DNA of 64,000 bases from Rouxiella sp. S1S-2 (GTDB taxonomy: Bacteria; Pseudomonadota; Gammaproteobacteria; Enterobacterales; Enterobacteriaceae): positions 4,278,001-4,342,000 of the forward strand of contig NZ_WFKL01000001.1 of assembly GCF_009208105.1 (NCBI RefSeq). The letters are read 5' to 3'. Under the pieces are notes generated by a model that searched no databases, had not been told where the DNA came from, and saw nothing but the letters and a program-made list of their open reading frames with translations. Position numbers and translations under genes: made by a program. Every line of letters begins with the position of its first letter. Positions within the stretch are counted from its first letter, which is position 1. Shown here piece by piece: positions 36,815 through 45,228 of this stretch.

Positions 36815-37233
36815 TGCCGGTCAGGCTGTCGCCGCTGCTGCTGATGTCAGTTATCGCCGTGCTGGCCGTGGTGACCAGCGGGTTTCTGTGGCATCGCGCG
36901 GCTGACGCAAACGAGGCGCTCAGGCAGGCGAATGCGCGGGCTGACAGTACCGAGGCCGTGATTAAAAACGTGCAGTACACGCTGAAAATATTCAACGACA
37001 TAACGCAAGGCCGAGCCGATGAAAAAGAACGTGACAGGCAGGAAGGTGAAACGCGCCGCACCGCGCTGCGCAATGATTTGCAGGGTGACCGCTGCGCTGT
37101 CGTGTTTGTGCCTGCTGCTGCTGAGCGCCGCCTGCTCGACCGTGCAGCGCGTGACCGTGCCCGCGCAGTGCCTGGCACTACCGGCGGAAATCCTGCAACC
37201 CACGCCGGTGCCCTACCCGCCGTTAAGCGGTGA
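36811..37233 (+). CDS. lysB: LysB-like inner-membrane spanin (Rz type)
   Basis: A 140-residue protein with an N-terminal membrane helix (MSVIAVLAVVTSGFL) and a periplasmic coiled coil from about 30 to 90 rich in Ala, Gln, Asp and Arg. That is the form of an i-spanin. It overlaps the endolysin by 4 bp. The outer-membrane partner is encoded inside its 3' half in another frame. Confidence 0.88.
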   Translation: MMPVRLSPLLLMSVIAVLAVVTSGFLWHRAADANEALRQANARADSTEAVIKNVQYTLKIFNDITQGRADEKERDRQEGETRRTALRNDLQGDRCAVVFVPAAAERRLLDRAARDRARAVPGTTGGNPATHAGALPAVKR

Positions 37234-37372
37234 GCATCTGACCTACGGCGAAGCGGTGATATGGGCCGATGCGTTGCTCGACGCGCTGGACAGTGCGAAC
37301 AAGGACAAGGCGGCGGTGGTTACTCTCGAAAAACGGCGAACCCAAACGGGAGGGGAATATGTTAAAGGCTGA
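37019..37372 (+). CDS. lysC: LysC-like outer-membrane spanin lipoprotein (Rz1 type)
   Basis: Read in a different frame from lysB, overlapping its last 215 bp and extending 139 bp beyond. A lipoprotein signal with LCLLLLSAA|C is followed by a proline-rich stretch (PAEILQPTPVPYPP), typical for o-spanins. Two starts are possible: 37019 with AAGG eight bases upstream, or 37073, which gives a shorter signal but has no ribosome site. With LysB it would bridge the periplasm and fuse inner and outer membranes at lysis. Confidence 0.85.
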   Translation: MKKNVTGRKVKRAAPRCAMICRVTAALSCLCLLLLSAACSTVQRVTVPAQCLALPAEILQPTPVPYPPLSGEHLTYGEAVIWADALLDALDSANKDKAAVVTLEKRRTQTGGEYVKG

Positions 37373-37847
37373 ATTACTGCGCGCGCAAATCGTCGCACAC
37401 AATCAATTTTTCCGTGAAAACCCCGACCAATTAGAGGTCTACGTCAAAAAGGCGCAGGTGATTTCCACCGGCGGGCCGTCGCCATCGTTTACCTACGTGT
37501 ATGACCTCAACGTGTTGGCGATGGATTACCCCGGCAATATTGATGACCTCACCCTCCCGATACTCGCCTGGGCATATGTCCATCAGCCGGAGCTGCTGTT
37601 TAACCCGGCCAAACGTGAAGACGGGATTGGCTTCGAGGCGGAGATCCTGAATAACGATACCGCCGATATCTTGTATGTCATCAAGGCCAGCGAATTGGTC
37701 ATCGTGACTAAAGACCCTGACGGCAAGGTGACGGTCACGCACCGCGACCAGCCGAGGCATTTTGAAGACGAGCCGGGCAGTCAGTGGTCCGAAATATTGG
37801 TCAAGGCCGCTGACGGCGATGAAGTAACGCTGCCGGAGGGTCCGTAA
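37359..37847 (+). CDS. R: GpR, tail completion protein
   Basis: A 162-residue protein of the P2 R family (MLKAELLRAQIVAH, FTYVYDLNVLAMDYPGNID, LPILAWAYVHQPELL). It terminates or stabilises the tail tube at the head-proximal end. Start at 37359 with GGAGGGG upstream, inside the end of lysC. It abuts S with TAATG. Confidence 0.93.
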   Translation: MLKAELLRAQIVAHNQFFRENPDQLEVYVKKAQVISTGGPSPSFTYVYDLNVLAMDYPGNIDDLTLPILAWAYVHQPELLFNPAKREDGIGFEAEILNNDTADILYVIKASELVIVTKDPDGKVTVTHRDQPRHFEDEPGSQWSEILVKAADGDEVTLPEGP

Positions 37848-38491
37848 TGTCTGAGACCCCCTTGTTTCATGAGCTTGACGCCCTTTTGCGTGACGTCGTG
37901 GGGGTGACAAAACCGACTACGCGCCGCGCCATGGCCCGCCGTATCGCGGGTGACCTTCGCCGCAGCCAGCAAAAGCGCATCGGCCAGCAGAAAAACCCCG
38001 ACGGCACGGCCTTTGAAGCCCGTAAAAAGAAGACGCTGGGCACCCAGGGCGGGGTCAGCTTTATACGTGACGGTGAAGTCAGGCGCTTAAGGAACTGGCG
38101 TCACAGCAAGGGGCGCTACGGGGACAGAATGATCACCGGCTTTGATGAAGAAAAGGGCGGTATTCGCTCCTTTCTGCGTGCCGACATTGAGCGCTATCTG
38201 AGTATTGATTTAGCCAGGAAAACAACAGCCAAAACGTCAAAGAATCCGATGTTTCGCAAGCTGCGCGCCGCGCGATTCCTGCGGGCTGACGCTTACCCGG
38301 ATGCGGTCGTGGTGGGCTTTAAAGGGAGTGCGGCCAAGATTGCCCGAGTTCACCAGTATGGCCTGACTGACCAGGTCGCTCACCGTGCGAGCGCCAAGTA
38401 TCCCGCCAGGCAGTTACTGGGCCTGACGGAGCAAGACATTGAATCCATCGCTGACGCCGTATTCAGCGCATTAGAAGGCGCAACGCAATGA
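37847..38491 (+). CDS. S: GpS, tail completion protein (phage virion morphogenesis family)
   Basis: A 214-residue basic protein with RRAMARRIAGDLRRSQQKRIGQQKNPDGTAF and the late ARVHQYG motif, marks of the P2 S family. At 214 residues it is clearly longer than P2 GpS (about 150); the extra length lies in the middle (about 95-150). It acts with R in tail completion. Overlaps V by 4 bp. Confidence 0.9.
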   Translation: MSETPLFHELDALLRDVVGVTKPTTRRAMARRIAGDLRRSQQKRIGQQKNPDGTAFEARKKKTLGTQGGVSFIRDGEVRRLRNWRHSKGRYGDRMITGFDEEKGGIRSFLRADIERYLSIDLARKTTAKTSKNPMFRKLRAARFLRADAYPDAVVVGFKGSAAKIARVHQYGLTDQVAHRASAKYPARQLLGLTEQDIESIADAVFSALEGATQ

Positions 38492-39042
38492 CAATCGCCG
38501 AGCTGTACAGATTACTGATGAACCTGATCCGCGTCGGCACGGTCAGTGAGGTTGACCCTGTGAAATACGTTGCACGGGTAAAGACGGGTGCAAATGAAAC
38601 CGACTGGATACGTTGGGGCGCACAGCGCGCGGGCGACGGCGTGACGTGGTGGGCACCTTCTGTGGGCGAACAGGTTGTGATCCTTTCGCCTGGCGGGGAG
38701 CTGGAAAACGCGTTTATTGCGTTCAGCCTGTACGCCAGCGACGCGCTTCCTCCTGATTCGGGCCTGACGTCACGCGTCACCACGTACCCGGACGGGGCCA
38801 GGGAAAGCTATGACCCTGCCAGCGGCATGCGCCGGTGCGAAGGCATTAAAGGCGCGCTGCTGTCGGCCAGCGGTACGCTCACCCTGGAACTGGCGCGCCT
38901 GATCATCAATGCCGCCGAGGTAGTGATTAATGGCGAGGTTATCCAGGGCGGTGGCGCGATGAGTTCCAACGGCATCGTAGTTGACGATCACGCACATAAA
39001 GGGGTCAAAAAAGGCACTGACATTTCTGAGGGCCCGGTATGA
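38488..39042 (+). CDS. V: GpV, baseplate spike
   Basis: A 184-residue protein of the P2 V family: an N-terminal OB-fold (VDPVKYVARVKTGANETDWIRWG, VGEQVVILSPGGEL) and a C-terminal beta-helix part ending in VDDHAHKGVKKG. The HxH near the end (DHAHKG) is like the iron-binding tip of P2 GpV. It is the membrane-puncturing spike. Confidence 0.93.
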   Translation: MTIAELYRLLMNLIRVGTVSEVDPVKYVARVKTGANETDWIRWGAQRAGDGVTWWAPSVGEQVVILSPGGELENAFIAFSLYASDALPPDSGLTSRVTTYPDGARESYDPASGMRRCEGIKGALLSASGTLTLELARLIINAAEVVINGEVIQGGGAMSSNGIVVDDHAHKGVKKGTDISEGPV

Positions 39043-39395
39043 CCAGTAACTGGAAAGGCATGAACAGCACAACCGGCAAAGCTTGCGAGGATGAAGCGCA
39101 TCTGCGGCAGTCGATTGCCGACATTCTCATGACGCCCCTGGGAAGCCGTGTTATGCGCAGGGAATACGGCTCTGCCATACCGTCACTGATTGACGAGCCA
39201 GACAACGACGTTACGCGCCTGCGGCTGATATCCGCCGCAGTGATCGCCCTTTGGCGATGGGAGCCTCGGATCACGCCTTCTTCGGTGAGCTTTGCACGCA
39301 GTGAACAGGGCGCACTCACCATGACAATAACCTCACAGCGCAGCGACAAGTTAAGCGCTGTCACGACCGATATCATGCTAACGGGAGGCGTATGA
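39039..39395 (+). CDS. W: GpW, baseplate wedge protein (gp25-like)
   Basis: A 118-residue lysozyme-like baseplate protein of the T4 gp25/P2 W family, with DEAHLRQSIADILMTPLGSRVMRREYGS and the EPRI turn. It anchors the sheath to the baseplate. Overlaps V and J by 4 bp each. Confidence 0.93.
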   Translation: MTSNWKGMNSTTGKACEDEAHLRQSIADILMTPLGSRVMRREYGSAIPSLIDEPDNDVTRLRLISAAVIALWRWEPRITPSSVSFARSEQGALTMTITSQRSDKLSAVTTDIMLTGGV

Positions 39396-40303
39396 GCACA
39401 GTTATCGATTTATCCCAGCTGCCCGCGCCAGACGTGGTGGAAACGCTGGATTACGAAACCCTCCTGGCCGAGCGTAAAGCCACGCTGGTTTCCCTCTACC
39501 CCGAAAGTGAGCAGGCGGCCATTGCGCGCACGCTTACGCTGGAATCTGAGCCGATTGTGAAGTTGCTGCAGGAGAACGCCTACCGTGAGGTGCTTTTGCG
39601 CCAGCGGGTAAACGAGGCAGCGCAGGCGGTGATGGTGGCTTATGCCCTCAGTAATGACCTTGAGCAGTTGGCCGCCAACTACAACGTGCAGCGCCTGATA
39701 ATTATCCCCGCCGATGTTGATGCCGTGCCGCCGGTTGCTGCCGTGATGGAAAGCGACGCCGATTTGCGCCAGCGCATCCCTGCCGCGTTTGAGGGCATGA
39801 GCGTTGCGGGGCCGACGGGGGCTTACGAATACCATGCCGCCAGCGCCAGCGGGCTGGTTGCCGATGCGTCCGCAATCAGTCCGGCACCGGCGGAAGTTAT
39901 CGTCACCATCCTGTCGCGTGACGGAGACGGCACCGCCTCCCCCGCGCTGCTGGCTACGGTGAGCGCCGCGCTCAATGACGGCGAGGTGCGCCCCGTGGCT
40001 GACCGCGTCACGGTGCAGTCGGCGAAGATTGTGAATTATCAGATTGAGGCGACGGTATTCGTTTACCCAGGGCCAGCCATTGAGCCGATTTTAGCGGACG
40101 CCAAAAAGCGCCTGCTGGCCTACATCAACGAGATGCGCCGCCTCGGGCGAGACATCCGCCGCTCGGCAATTTATGCCGCACTGACCACGCAGGGCGTGCA
40201 GCGCGTTGAGCTGGCCTCACCGTCTGCCGACGTGGTGCTGGATAAGACGCAGGCGGCAAACTGCACCGCCTACACCATCACGTCCGGCGGCTCTGATGAG
40301 TGA
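39392..40303 (+). CDS. J: GpJ, baseplate wedge protein
   Basis: A 303-residue P2 J family protein (LPAPDVVETLDYETLLAERKA, LLQENAYREVLLRQRVNEAA, YHAASAS and GDGTASPALLA). It forms the inner baseplate together with W and I. Confidence 0.94.
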   Translation: MSTVIDLSQLPAPDVVETLDYETLLAERKATLVSLYPESEQAAIARTLTLESEPIVKLLQENAYREVLLRQRVNEAAQAVMVAYALSNDLEQLAANYNVQRLIIIPADVDAVPPVAAVMESDADLRQRIPAAFEGMSVAGPTGAYEYHAASASGLVADASAISPAPAEVIVTILSRDGDGTASPALLATVSAALNDGEVRPVADRVTVQSAKIVNYQIEATVFVYPGPAIEPILADAKKRLLAYINEMRRLGRDIRRSAIYAALTTQGVQRVELASPSADVVLDKTQAANCTAYTITSGGSDE

Positions 40304-40904
40304 CTTGCTGCCGTCCGGTTCAACGCCGCTTGAGCGACGCGCCGCCGAGGCCTGTGCGGGCGTCAGTGATTTGGCCGTGCCGCTGCGTGACCTGTGGAAC
40401 CCTGACAAATGTCCGGTGAAATTTCTGCCCTATCTGGCATGGGCTTTTTCTGTCGATCGCTGGGATGAAAAGTGGACGGCGGCGGAAAAACGCCAGGCAG
40501 TGAAGGACGCGTTTTACATTCACCGGCGCAAGGGAACGGTCGCGGCCATTCGGCGCGTTATCGAAAACCTCGGCTACACCATGACAATTCAGGAGTGGTG
40601 GACGGTTGCCGACCCCGCAGGCACGTTTCGCCTGAGCATTGACGTTAACGAGATAGGCATTACCGCCGCCATGGTTAACGAGCTGGAGCGGCTGATAGGC
40701 GATGCAAGGCCGGTGAGCCGCCATATCTCGCAGCTTACCCTCTCGGTGAGAACGGCAGGCTTTGCCTACATCGGAGCCGCCAGTTTTGATGGCGATATTC
40801 TTACTGTTTACCCGTCAGATTATCAGCCTGATGACAGTATTTCTTACAACGGAACAGCATCTTACGATGCAAATTATCAGTATTCGGAGAGGCTAGATGA
40901 CTAA
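40296..40904 (+). CDS. I: GpI, tail protein
   Basis: A 202-residue P2 I family protein (LLPSGSTPLERRAAEA, NPDKCPVKFLPYLAWAFSVDRWD, HRRKGTVAAIRRVI). It links the baseplate to the fibres. The C-terminal 35 residues are Tyr/Asp/Ser-rich repeats. Overlaps J by 8 bp and the following tail protein by 8 bp. Confidence 0.94.
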   Translation: MSDLLPSGSTPLERRAAEACAGVSDLAVPLRDLWNPDKCPVKFLPYLAWAFSVDRWDEKWTAAEKRQAVKDAFYIHRRKGTVAAIRRVIENLGYTMTIQEWWTVADPAGTFRLSIDVNEIGITAAMVNELERLIGDARPVSRHISQLTLSVRTAGFAYIGAASFDGDILTVYPSDYQPDDSISYNGTASYDANYQYSERLDD

Positions 40905-42720
40905 CATTAACGAGTCAGCATTATGGGAAAAAAATATTCATCAAATCCAGCGTGGCGAGCGCGTTGTGGGCGGATTGGATGGCGTAGCAAACGTGCAGGC
41001 GGCGCAGCTGGCAAACCGCACGCAGTATTTGAAAGCGGCGATTGATGATAATCCTGATTTGAGAGGCTTCACGTTTTACATCACTGAGTCCGATCCGGAT
41101 GGCACGCGTGCAGGGCTGGCCGCTACCACGAAAGGCCAATTATTCCGAGTCGCGCAAGGCGTCGGTGGGTTTATCAGTTTTATTAACTACCGCAATGACG
41201 GGGGCAAGGCCGTTGCCGTGGCCTACAGCAATGCCGCAGGCTCGGCGATGGCGTTTAAGGACGTTGCCACTTTGCTGGCCTTTGTCCCCACGACGGCCCA
41301 TGCACTGGCAATGGATGCGAGCAGCGGCAGTTTATATTTCTGGAGTAACGGTGCCTGGGAAAAGGCACCCGACCCGCAGCAGGAAGAAATCGACAACCTA
41401 AAGCAAATGTTTGGGTTAATGCCGGATGGCTCTTTTGCCATTAAAGGGAATAACGGGGTTATTTTTCACATTGGTGATTTAGGGGGAATTATTCAAGCTC
41501 TTGAAGCAGAAAGAACGTTATCCGTTAAAAATGCCGGTGTACTTTCATCGTCCGAGCTGCCTTTTATTATTTTAGGTGCAAACGGCTTGGCCCTCGCGCT
41601 GACAAAGGAAGGGGTACTTAATACCGTTTCTACGTCGGTCGGCGGTAATGCATTAACCGATAATCCTTACGGGCTGGCATGGAGTGTTATGGGGCAAAAT
41701 GGTTTTGCCGCCGCGCTCACGACAGACAGTGAATTGTATATCAAAAAACTTTATGCCGAAGAAATCGTAACGGGCGGCGAGTCCTCTTCACCCCAGGCGC
41801 TTAATTTGCATGACCGCTATTTTGATGCCGAGGGTAATTTATCGCCGGTCAATCCTGACATGCTGAAAATGTCCGGCTGGGGATCGTCTTCCTTCACCCA
41901 GGGCGGCGTCGGAGTGAATTTCACCCGCCTTGCGGCAGAGCTGGGCGTAACAGACTGGAACAATCAGGGGCAAGGCGGCGAAACCTCGTTTCACGTTGCG
42001 GCGCGATTTGGTGCGGTGCCGTTTACGTTGAAATTTCCAGACGACACGCTGCCTGCGTCCGGCAGTGTCGCCGTGGCGTGCCAGCAGTTGCCGAGCAATT
42101 ACTACAGCAATTATTTGAAAAGCTACGACGGCACGCTGCACGGCGTGGCGGGGAATTTGAAATGGGACAACCAGTTAAAATCCCTGAGCTTTACCCGAGC
42201 TGCCGCCGGTGATGCCGTCGCGCTATCAGGGCCGGAGGATTTTATTCCTAGCCTGCCCGTGACGTATCGCGATGGCGTCGTGCTGCTGTGGATGTATAAA
42301 AACGATTTAAAGTTTGATGCGGTCACCAATCCTGAAATAACGATGGATACCATTTTTAATAACGTGGTGAAAACCGTCATGCACGTTTCGACAATGGTTA
42401 AGCGTGTAGTAGTTATTGGCGTATTTAATGATAGCGCTTACGGCAACGATATTTATAAAACGCGTCTCGCGGAAATGAATCGCCGCTGCAAGGAAAAGTT
42501 CGGCCCGCTATATGTCGATACGCAGGATTATATGTGCAGCGCGCAAATATGGACTGATGCGGGGATCACGCCCACGCCATCCGACCTGACAATGCAGGCG
42601 CAGGGATATAAGGCGACGTCATTGTCACTGGACGCCGCGCATTTAAATATGGCCGCCCATAAAGCCGTTGTCGAGAATGTGATTAAAGCGCATCTGTTAA
42701 ATTTAAACTGGTACAAGTAA
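40897..42720 (+). CDS. Tail spike/fibre with C-terminal SGNH hydrolase domain
   Basis: A 607-residue protein in the place of the first P2 fibre gene. The N-terminal 50 residues (NESALWEKNIHQI, LGG-type GGLDGVANVQAAQLANRTQYLK) are the attachment module of many tail fibres. The middle (about 60-310) is repetitive and beta-rich. From about 320 it reads as an SGNH/GDSL hydrolase: GWGSSSF with the Ser nucleophile near 329, NQGQGGETS (block II Gly), LWMYKND near 467 (block III Asn) and DAAHLN near 579-584 (Asp and His). It would deacylate a surface polysaccharide, most likely O-antigen or capsule, during adsorption. Substrate unknown. Confidence 0.8.
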   Translation: MTNINESALWEKNIHQIQRGERVVGGLDGVANVQAAQLANRTQYLKAAIDDNPDLRGFTFYITESDPDGTRAGLAATTKGQLFRVAQGVGGFISFINYRNDGGKAVAVAYSNAAGSAMAFKDVATLLAFVPTTAHALAMDASSGSLYFWSNGAWEKAPDPQQEEIDNLKQMFGLMPDGSFAIKGNNGVIFHIGDLGGIIQALEAERTLSVKNAGVLSSSELPFIILGANGLALALTKEGVLNTVSTSVGGNALTDNPYGLAWSVMGQNGFAAALTTDSELYIKKLYAEEIVTGGESSSPQALNLHDRYFDAEGNLSPVNPDMLKMSGWGSSSFTQGGVGVNFTRLAAELGVTDWNNQGQGGETSFHVAARFGAVPFTLKFPDDTLPASGSVAVACQQLPSNYYSNYLKSYDGTLHGVAGNLKWDNQLKSLSFTRAAAGDAVALSGPEDFIPSLPVTYRDGVVLLWMYKNDLKFDAVTNPEITMDTIFNNVVKTVMHVSTMVKRVVVIGVFNDSAYGNDIYKTRLAEMNRRCKEKFGPLYVDTQDYMCSAQIWTDAGITPTPSDLTMQAQGYKATSLSLDAAHLNMAAHKAVVENVIKAHLLNLNWYK

Positions 42721-42730
42721 GGATTATAAA

Positions 42731-43576
42731 ATGGCTGGATTAAACATTACCGTCCCGACGAATTTCACCTCTGTATTAAAAGACCTTTCTTTTTTGAAAA
42801 GTTCTCAACAGGTCAATATGGCCTACCGTGGCCTTTACGGGAAAGACAGCGCAACGTCATTGCTCAATAACGTGGATAACGCGGTTTCAAAGCAAATCAC
42901 CTCCGTGCTCACCCGAACGCCGGAAAAACTGACCTTTAAAAAAGGCCTGTTTTCCTTTGTCGGGCCAGGTGCGGATAGCGTGAGTGCAACGGGTATCCGT
43001 GCGGCCGTGCCGGTGTCATACATGATTGCCGACGGGATTCCGGTTAGCCTGGCCGTTTCCTTCAGAAACATAACCAAGGTTAAAGAGGCTTTTCGCCGCA
43101 CTTATCCTATTGCGACGTTTTATTACGCGCAGAACGGCGCTGAGCTGACGTCGGCCCCCATGCTTTGCATTGCCGCGTACATTGACGACAGCAACAATCA
43201 CCGCATTTGTGCCTGGTCAGGCAGCATTGCCGATGCAAAAGATAACCTCGCAGAACAGTGCTCGGTGCCGGTTGATTTTGCCTCGGGCGATATCATTAAC
43301 GCCGTTGTCTCTCGCGACGCCGCCGGACTGGTCACGCTGGTTGTAAAAGCGGGGAATGCGGAGCCTTTGACCGCGCAGTTTAAATTTGCGAAGGCAACGA
43401 ACCTCGCCGCTGAGACGGCCACCGAGGCGGCGGTAACCTACGGGTCGATGAACTCCCGCACGCTGACCAGCGGTGAAATCGCAATAGGTGAGTTTTGGCC
43501 GCGCCAGGTGCTGACCGCCGATGAAATGAAAGGCGAGGCCGAGCTGCTCTACCTGCGTTCAATTTCACGTATTTAA
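42731..43576 (+). CDS. Unknown protein in the tail fibre locus
   Basis: A 281-residue protein with no recognised family. After a helical N-terminus (about 1-60) it is beta-rich with a jelly-roll-like feel, ending in ITSGEIAIGEFWPRQVLTADEMKGEAELL, a pattern found at the end of lectin/LamG-like domains. It lies 10 bp after the SGNH protein and is probably cotranslated, so it may be a second receptor-binding subunit or a partner of the spike. Confidence 0.7.
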   Translation: MAGLNITVPTNFTSVLKDLSFLKSSQQVNMAYRGLYGKDSATSLLNNVDNAVSKQITSVLTRTPEKLTFKKGLFSFVGPGADSVSATGIRAAVPVSYMIADGIPVSLAVSFRNITKVKEAFRRTYPIATFYYAQNGAELTSAPMLCIAAYIDDSNNHRICAWSGSIADAKDNLAEQCSVPVDFASGDIINAVVSRDAAGLVTLVVKAGNAEPLTAQFKFAKATNLAAETATEAAVTYGSMNSRTLTSGEIAIGEFWPRQVLTADEMKGEAELLYLRSISRI

Positions 43577-43627
43577 TCCCGCATGGGCAAATTGTCCCCC
43601 TGACTGAAAAGCAATAAGAAGGTAATC

Positions 43628-44719
43628 ATGGCTGAAAAGCGTTTTATGTCGAAGCTGACAGCGGTTGGCGAGGAGAAGATTTCTCAGGCCACTATTTCTG
43701 GCTCACCGGCGGGGTTCGCTTTTATGGCCGTCGGGGACGGGGGCGGCCGCGTTCCCGTGCTTGACCCGACGCCGGTCGGGCTGGTTAACGAGGTTTATCG
43801 GTCGGCGCTCAACAGCCTGACGCTGGTCGATAAAAGTCGCAATATTATCCAGGCAGAAATTATTATTCCTTCGCAGGCGGGCGGCTTCACCCTTCGCGAG
43901 GCGGCTTTGTTCGACGACGCGGGGGTGTGCCTGGCTGTCGCCAGCATCCCCGAAACCTATAAGCCTTTGTTGGCCGAGGGGGCCGGACGTCACCAGGTGA
44001 TCCGCATTTGGCTTGCGGTTAGCAGCGCGGCCAGCGTGCAGTTGAATGCTGACCCGTCAGTTATCGTCGCCACGGCCGCCGAACTGAAAAAGGCACAGGA
44101 CGCCGCGCAGGACTACACCGACGGCGTGGCCGGTACGCTGACCGAAACCTTAAAGACAGCCCTGGCTGATGCAATGAAAACCGCTATCCGCGACGTGTGG
44201 GAAGACGATAACCCAGTAGGCACGGTGCGATTATTTCAGCAAAAGATAGACCCGAATGTTAAATGGCCGTGGTCAACGTGGCGCTACTTGGGTGAAAACA
44301 AAACGCTTCGCCTGGGAAAACAGGATGGCAGCGACGTGCTCACCACGGGCGGCGCGGACAGCATCCAGTTGGGTAAAGATAATCTGCCGAATGTTCAGAT
44401 TGACGTTGCCGGAACCGCTGCTGATTCCGACTTGGGGACGAAAACGACCAAGCCCGCCGGTAGGCATGGCCATCCTGGAAAATATGCCGAAAGCAATACG
44501 TCTATTGACGGAGGGGGATCTAGTCGCCGGAGCTGGGCTATTGATTACGCTGCAAATGAAGGGGGGTTAATTCAGGAGGCGCCCGAACATGAGCATGACG
44601 TTTATATAGGCCCGCACGGCCACGTGGTAAATGGCAAAACGTCCGCACTCGGTAACGGCAGCAATATTGATATCACTAACAGCTTTATCAAATTGATGGG
44701 CTGGTATCGTACCGCCTGA
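43628..44719 (+). CDS. Tail fibre protein, P2 H-like N-terminus and HxH-rich tip
   Basis: A 363-residue fibre. The first 150 residues (MSKLTAVGEEKISQA, FMAVGDGGG, GGFTLREAALFDDAG) are the collar-fibre domain of P2 GpH. After a helical linker (KKAQDAAQDYTDG) comes a short tip: NPVGTVRLF, then HGH, HEHD and HGH clusters and a closing SFIKLMGWYRTA. Repeated HxH pairs are known to hold iron in the T4-type long fibre tip, which suggests the same needle here. It is much shorter than GpH, and no separate G-type fibre-assembly gene follows. Confidence 0.85.
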   Translation: MAEKRFMSKLTAVGEEKISQATISGSPAGFAFMAVGDGGGRVPVLDPTPVGLVNEVYRSALNSLTLVDKSRNIIQAEIIIPSQAGGFTLREAALFDDAGVCLAVASIPETYKPLLAEGAGRHQVIRIWLAVSSAASVQLNADPSVIVATAAELKKAQDAAQDYTDGVAGTLTETLKTALADAMKTAIRDVWEDDNPVGTVRLFQQKIDPNVKWPWSTWRYLGENKTLRLGKQDGSDVLTTGGADSIQLGKDNLPNVQIDVAGTAADSDLGTKTTKPAGRHGHPGKYAESNTSIDGGGSSRRSWAIDYAANEGGLIQEAPEHEHDVYIGPHGHVVNGKTSALGNGSNIDITNSFIKLMGWYRTA

Positions 44720-44734
44720 GTGAGTAAAAGAAGT

Positions 44735-44775
44735 CGCTGCAGCAAAGTCATCATCGACTATGCTGCAGCGCTTTT
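44735..44775 (+). terminator. Terminator after the tail fibre
   Basis: CGCTGCAGCA (44735-44744) pairs perfectly with TGCTGCAGCG (44761-44770), followed by CTTTTG. It ends the rightward late operon just before the convergent U gene and may work in both directions. Confidence 0.8.
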
Positions 44776-44791
44776 GTAAGTGCCTGGGAAG

Positions 44792-45223
44792 TTAAATCAG
44801 GGAAAGAATATCGTCGGCGGTAATGCCTGCCAGCTTCTCGCGAATGTCTTCGCTAACCTTTTTCAGACTCAGGGTAAATTCAATTTTCTGCGCTTTGCCG
44901 TCCTTCATAAACTCCGTTCTGTTCTCCCTGATATTGGCAATCACAAACATGCCATAAATCGTGCCCGTACCCTCAATGAGGGGCCACGGCTTCCCACCGT
45001 AAGCCATGGTCCGCAATACGCTTAGCGAGACGTCACCGCCGGTCACTTCGGGATACAGCGTACCCGTGAGCGTAATGTTGTCTTCCCCCGTGCCGATATA
45101 CTGCCAACTGGCCGATTTTCCAATGCGATCATTTTTAACGTGCCGCCAGGATGTGTCCTGCTCCAGTGACTGGTAAGGCGCAGTTTTGAGCATAAACACG
45201 AACATGCCATAGGCCATCATCAT
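44792..45223 (-). CDS. U: GpU, tail protein
   Basis: A 143-residue P2 U family protein (YGMFVFMLKTAPYQSL, ASWQYIGTGEDNITLTGTLYPEVTGG, IYGMFVI). It acts in tail assembly with the tape measure. In P2 it comes between T and D on the same strand; here it is the last gene of an inverted FI-FII-E-T-U operon. GGGAG precedes the start triplet run ATGATGATG. Confidence 0.94.
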   Translation of the reverse strand: MMMAYGMFVFMLKTAPYQSLEQDTSWRHVKNDRIGKSASWQYIGTGEDNITLTGTLYPEVTGGDVSLSVLRTMAYGGKPWPLIEGTGTIYGMFVIANIRENRTEFMKDGKAQKIEFTLSLKKVSEDIREKLAGITADDILSLI

Positions 45224-45228
45224 AATTT

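Noticed and set aside
43596..43615. Third Ogr site before the fibre gene (TTGTC half only)
   Set aside because: The second half does not match and the spacing would put the start point inside the gene.
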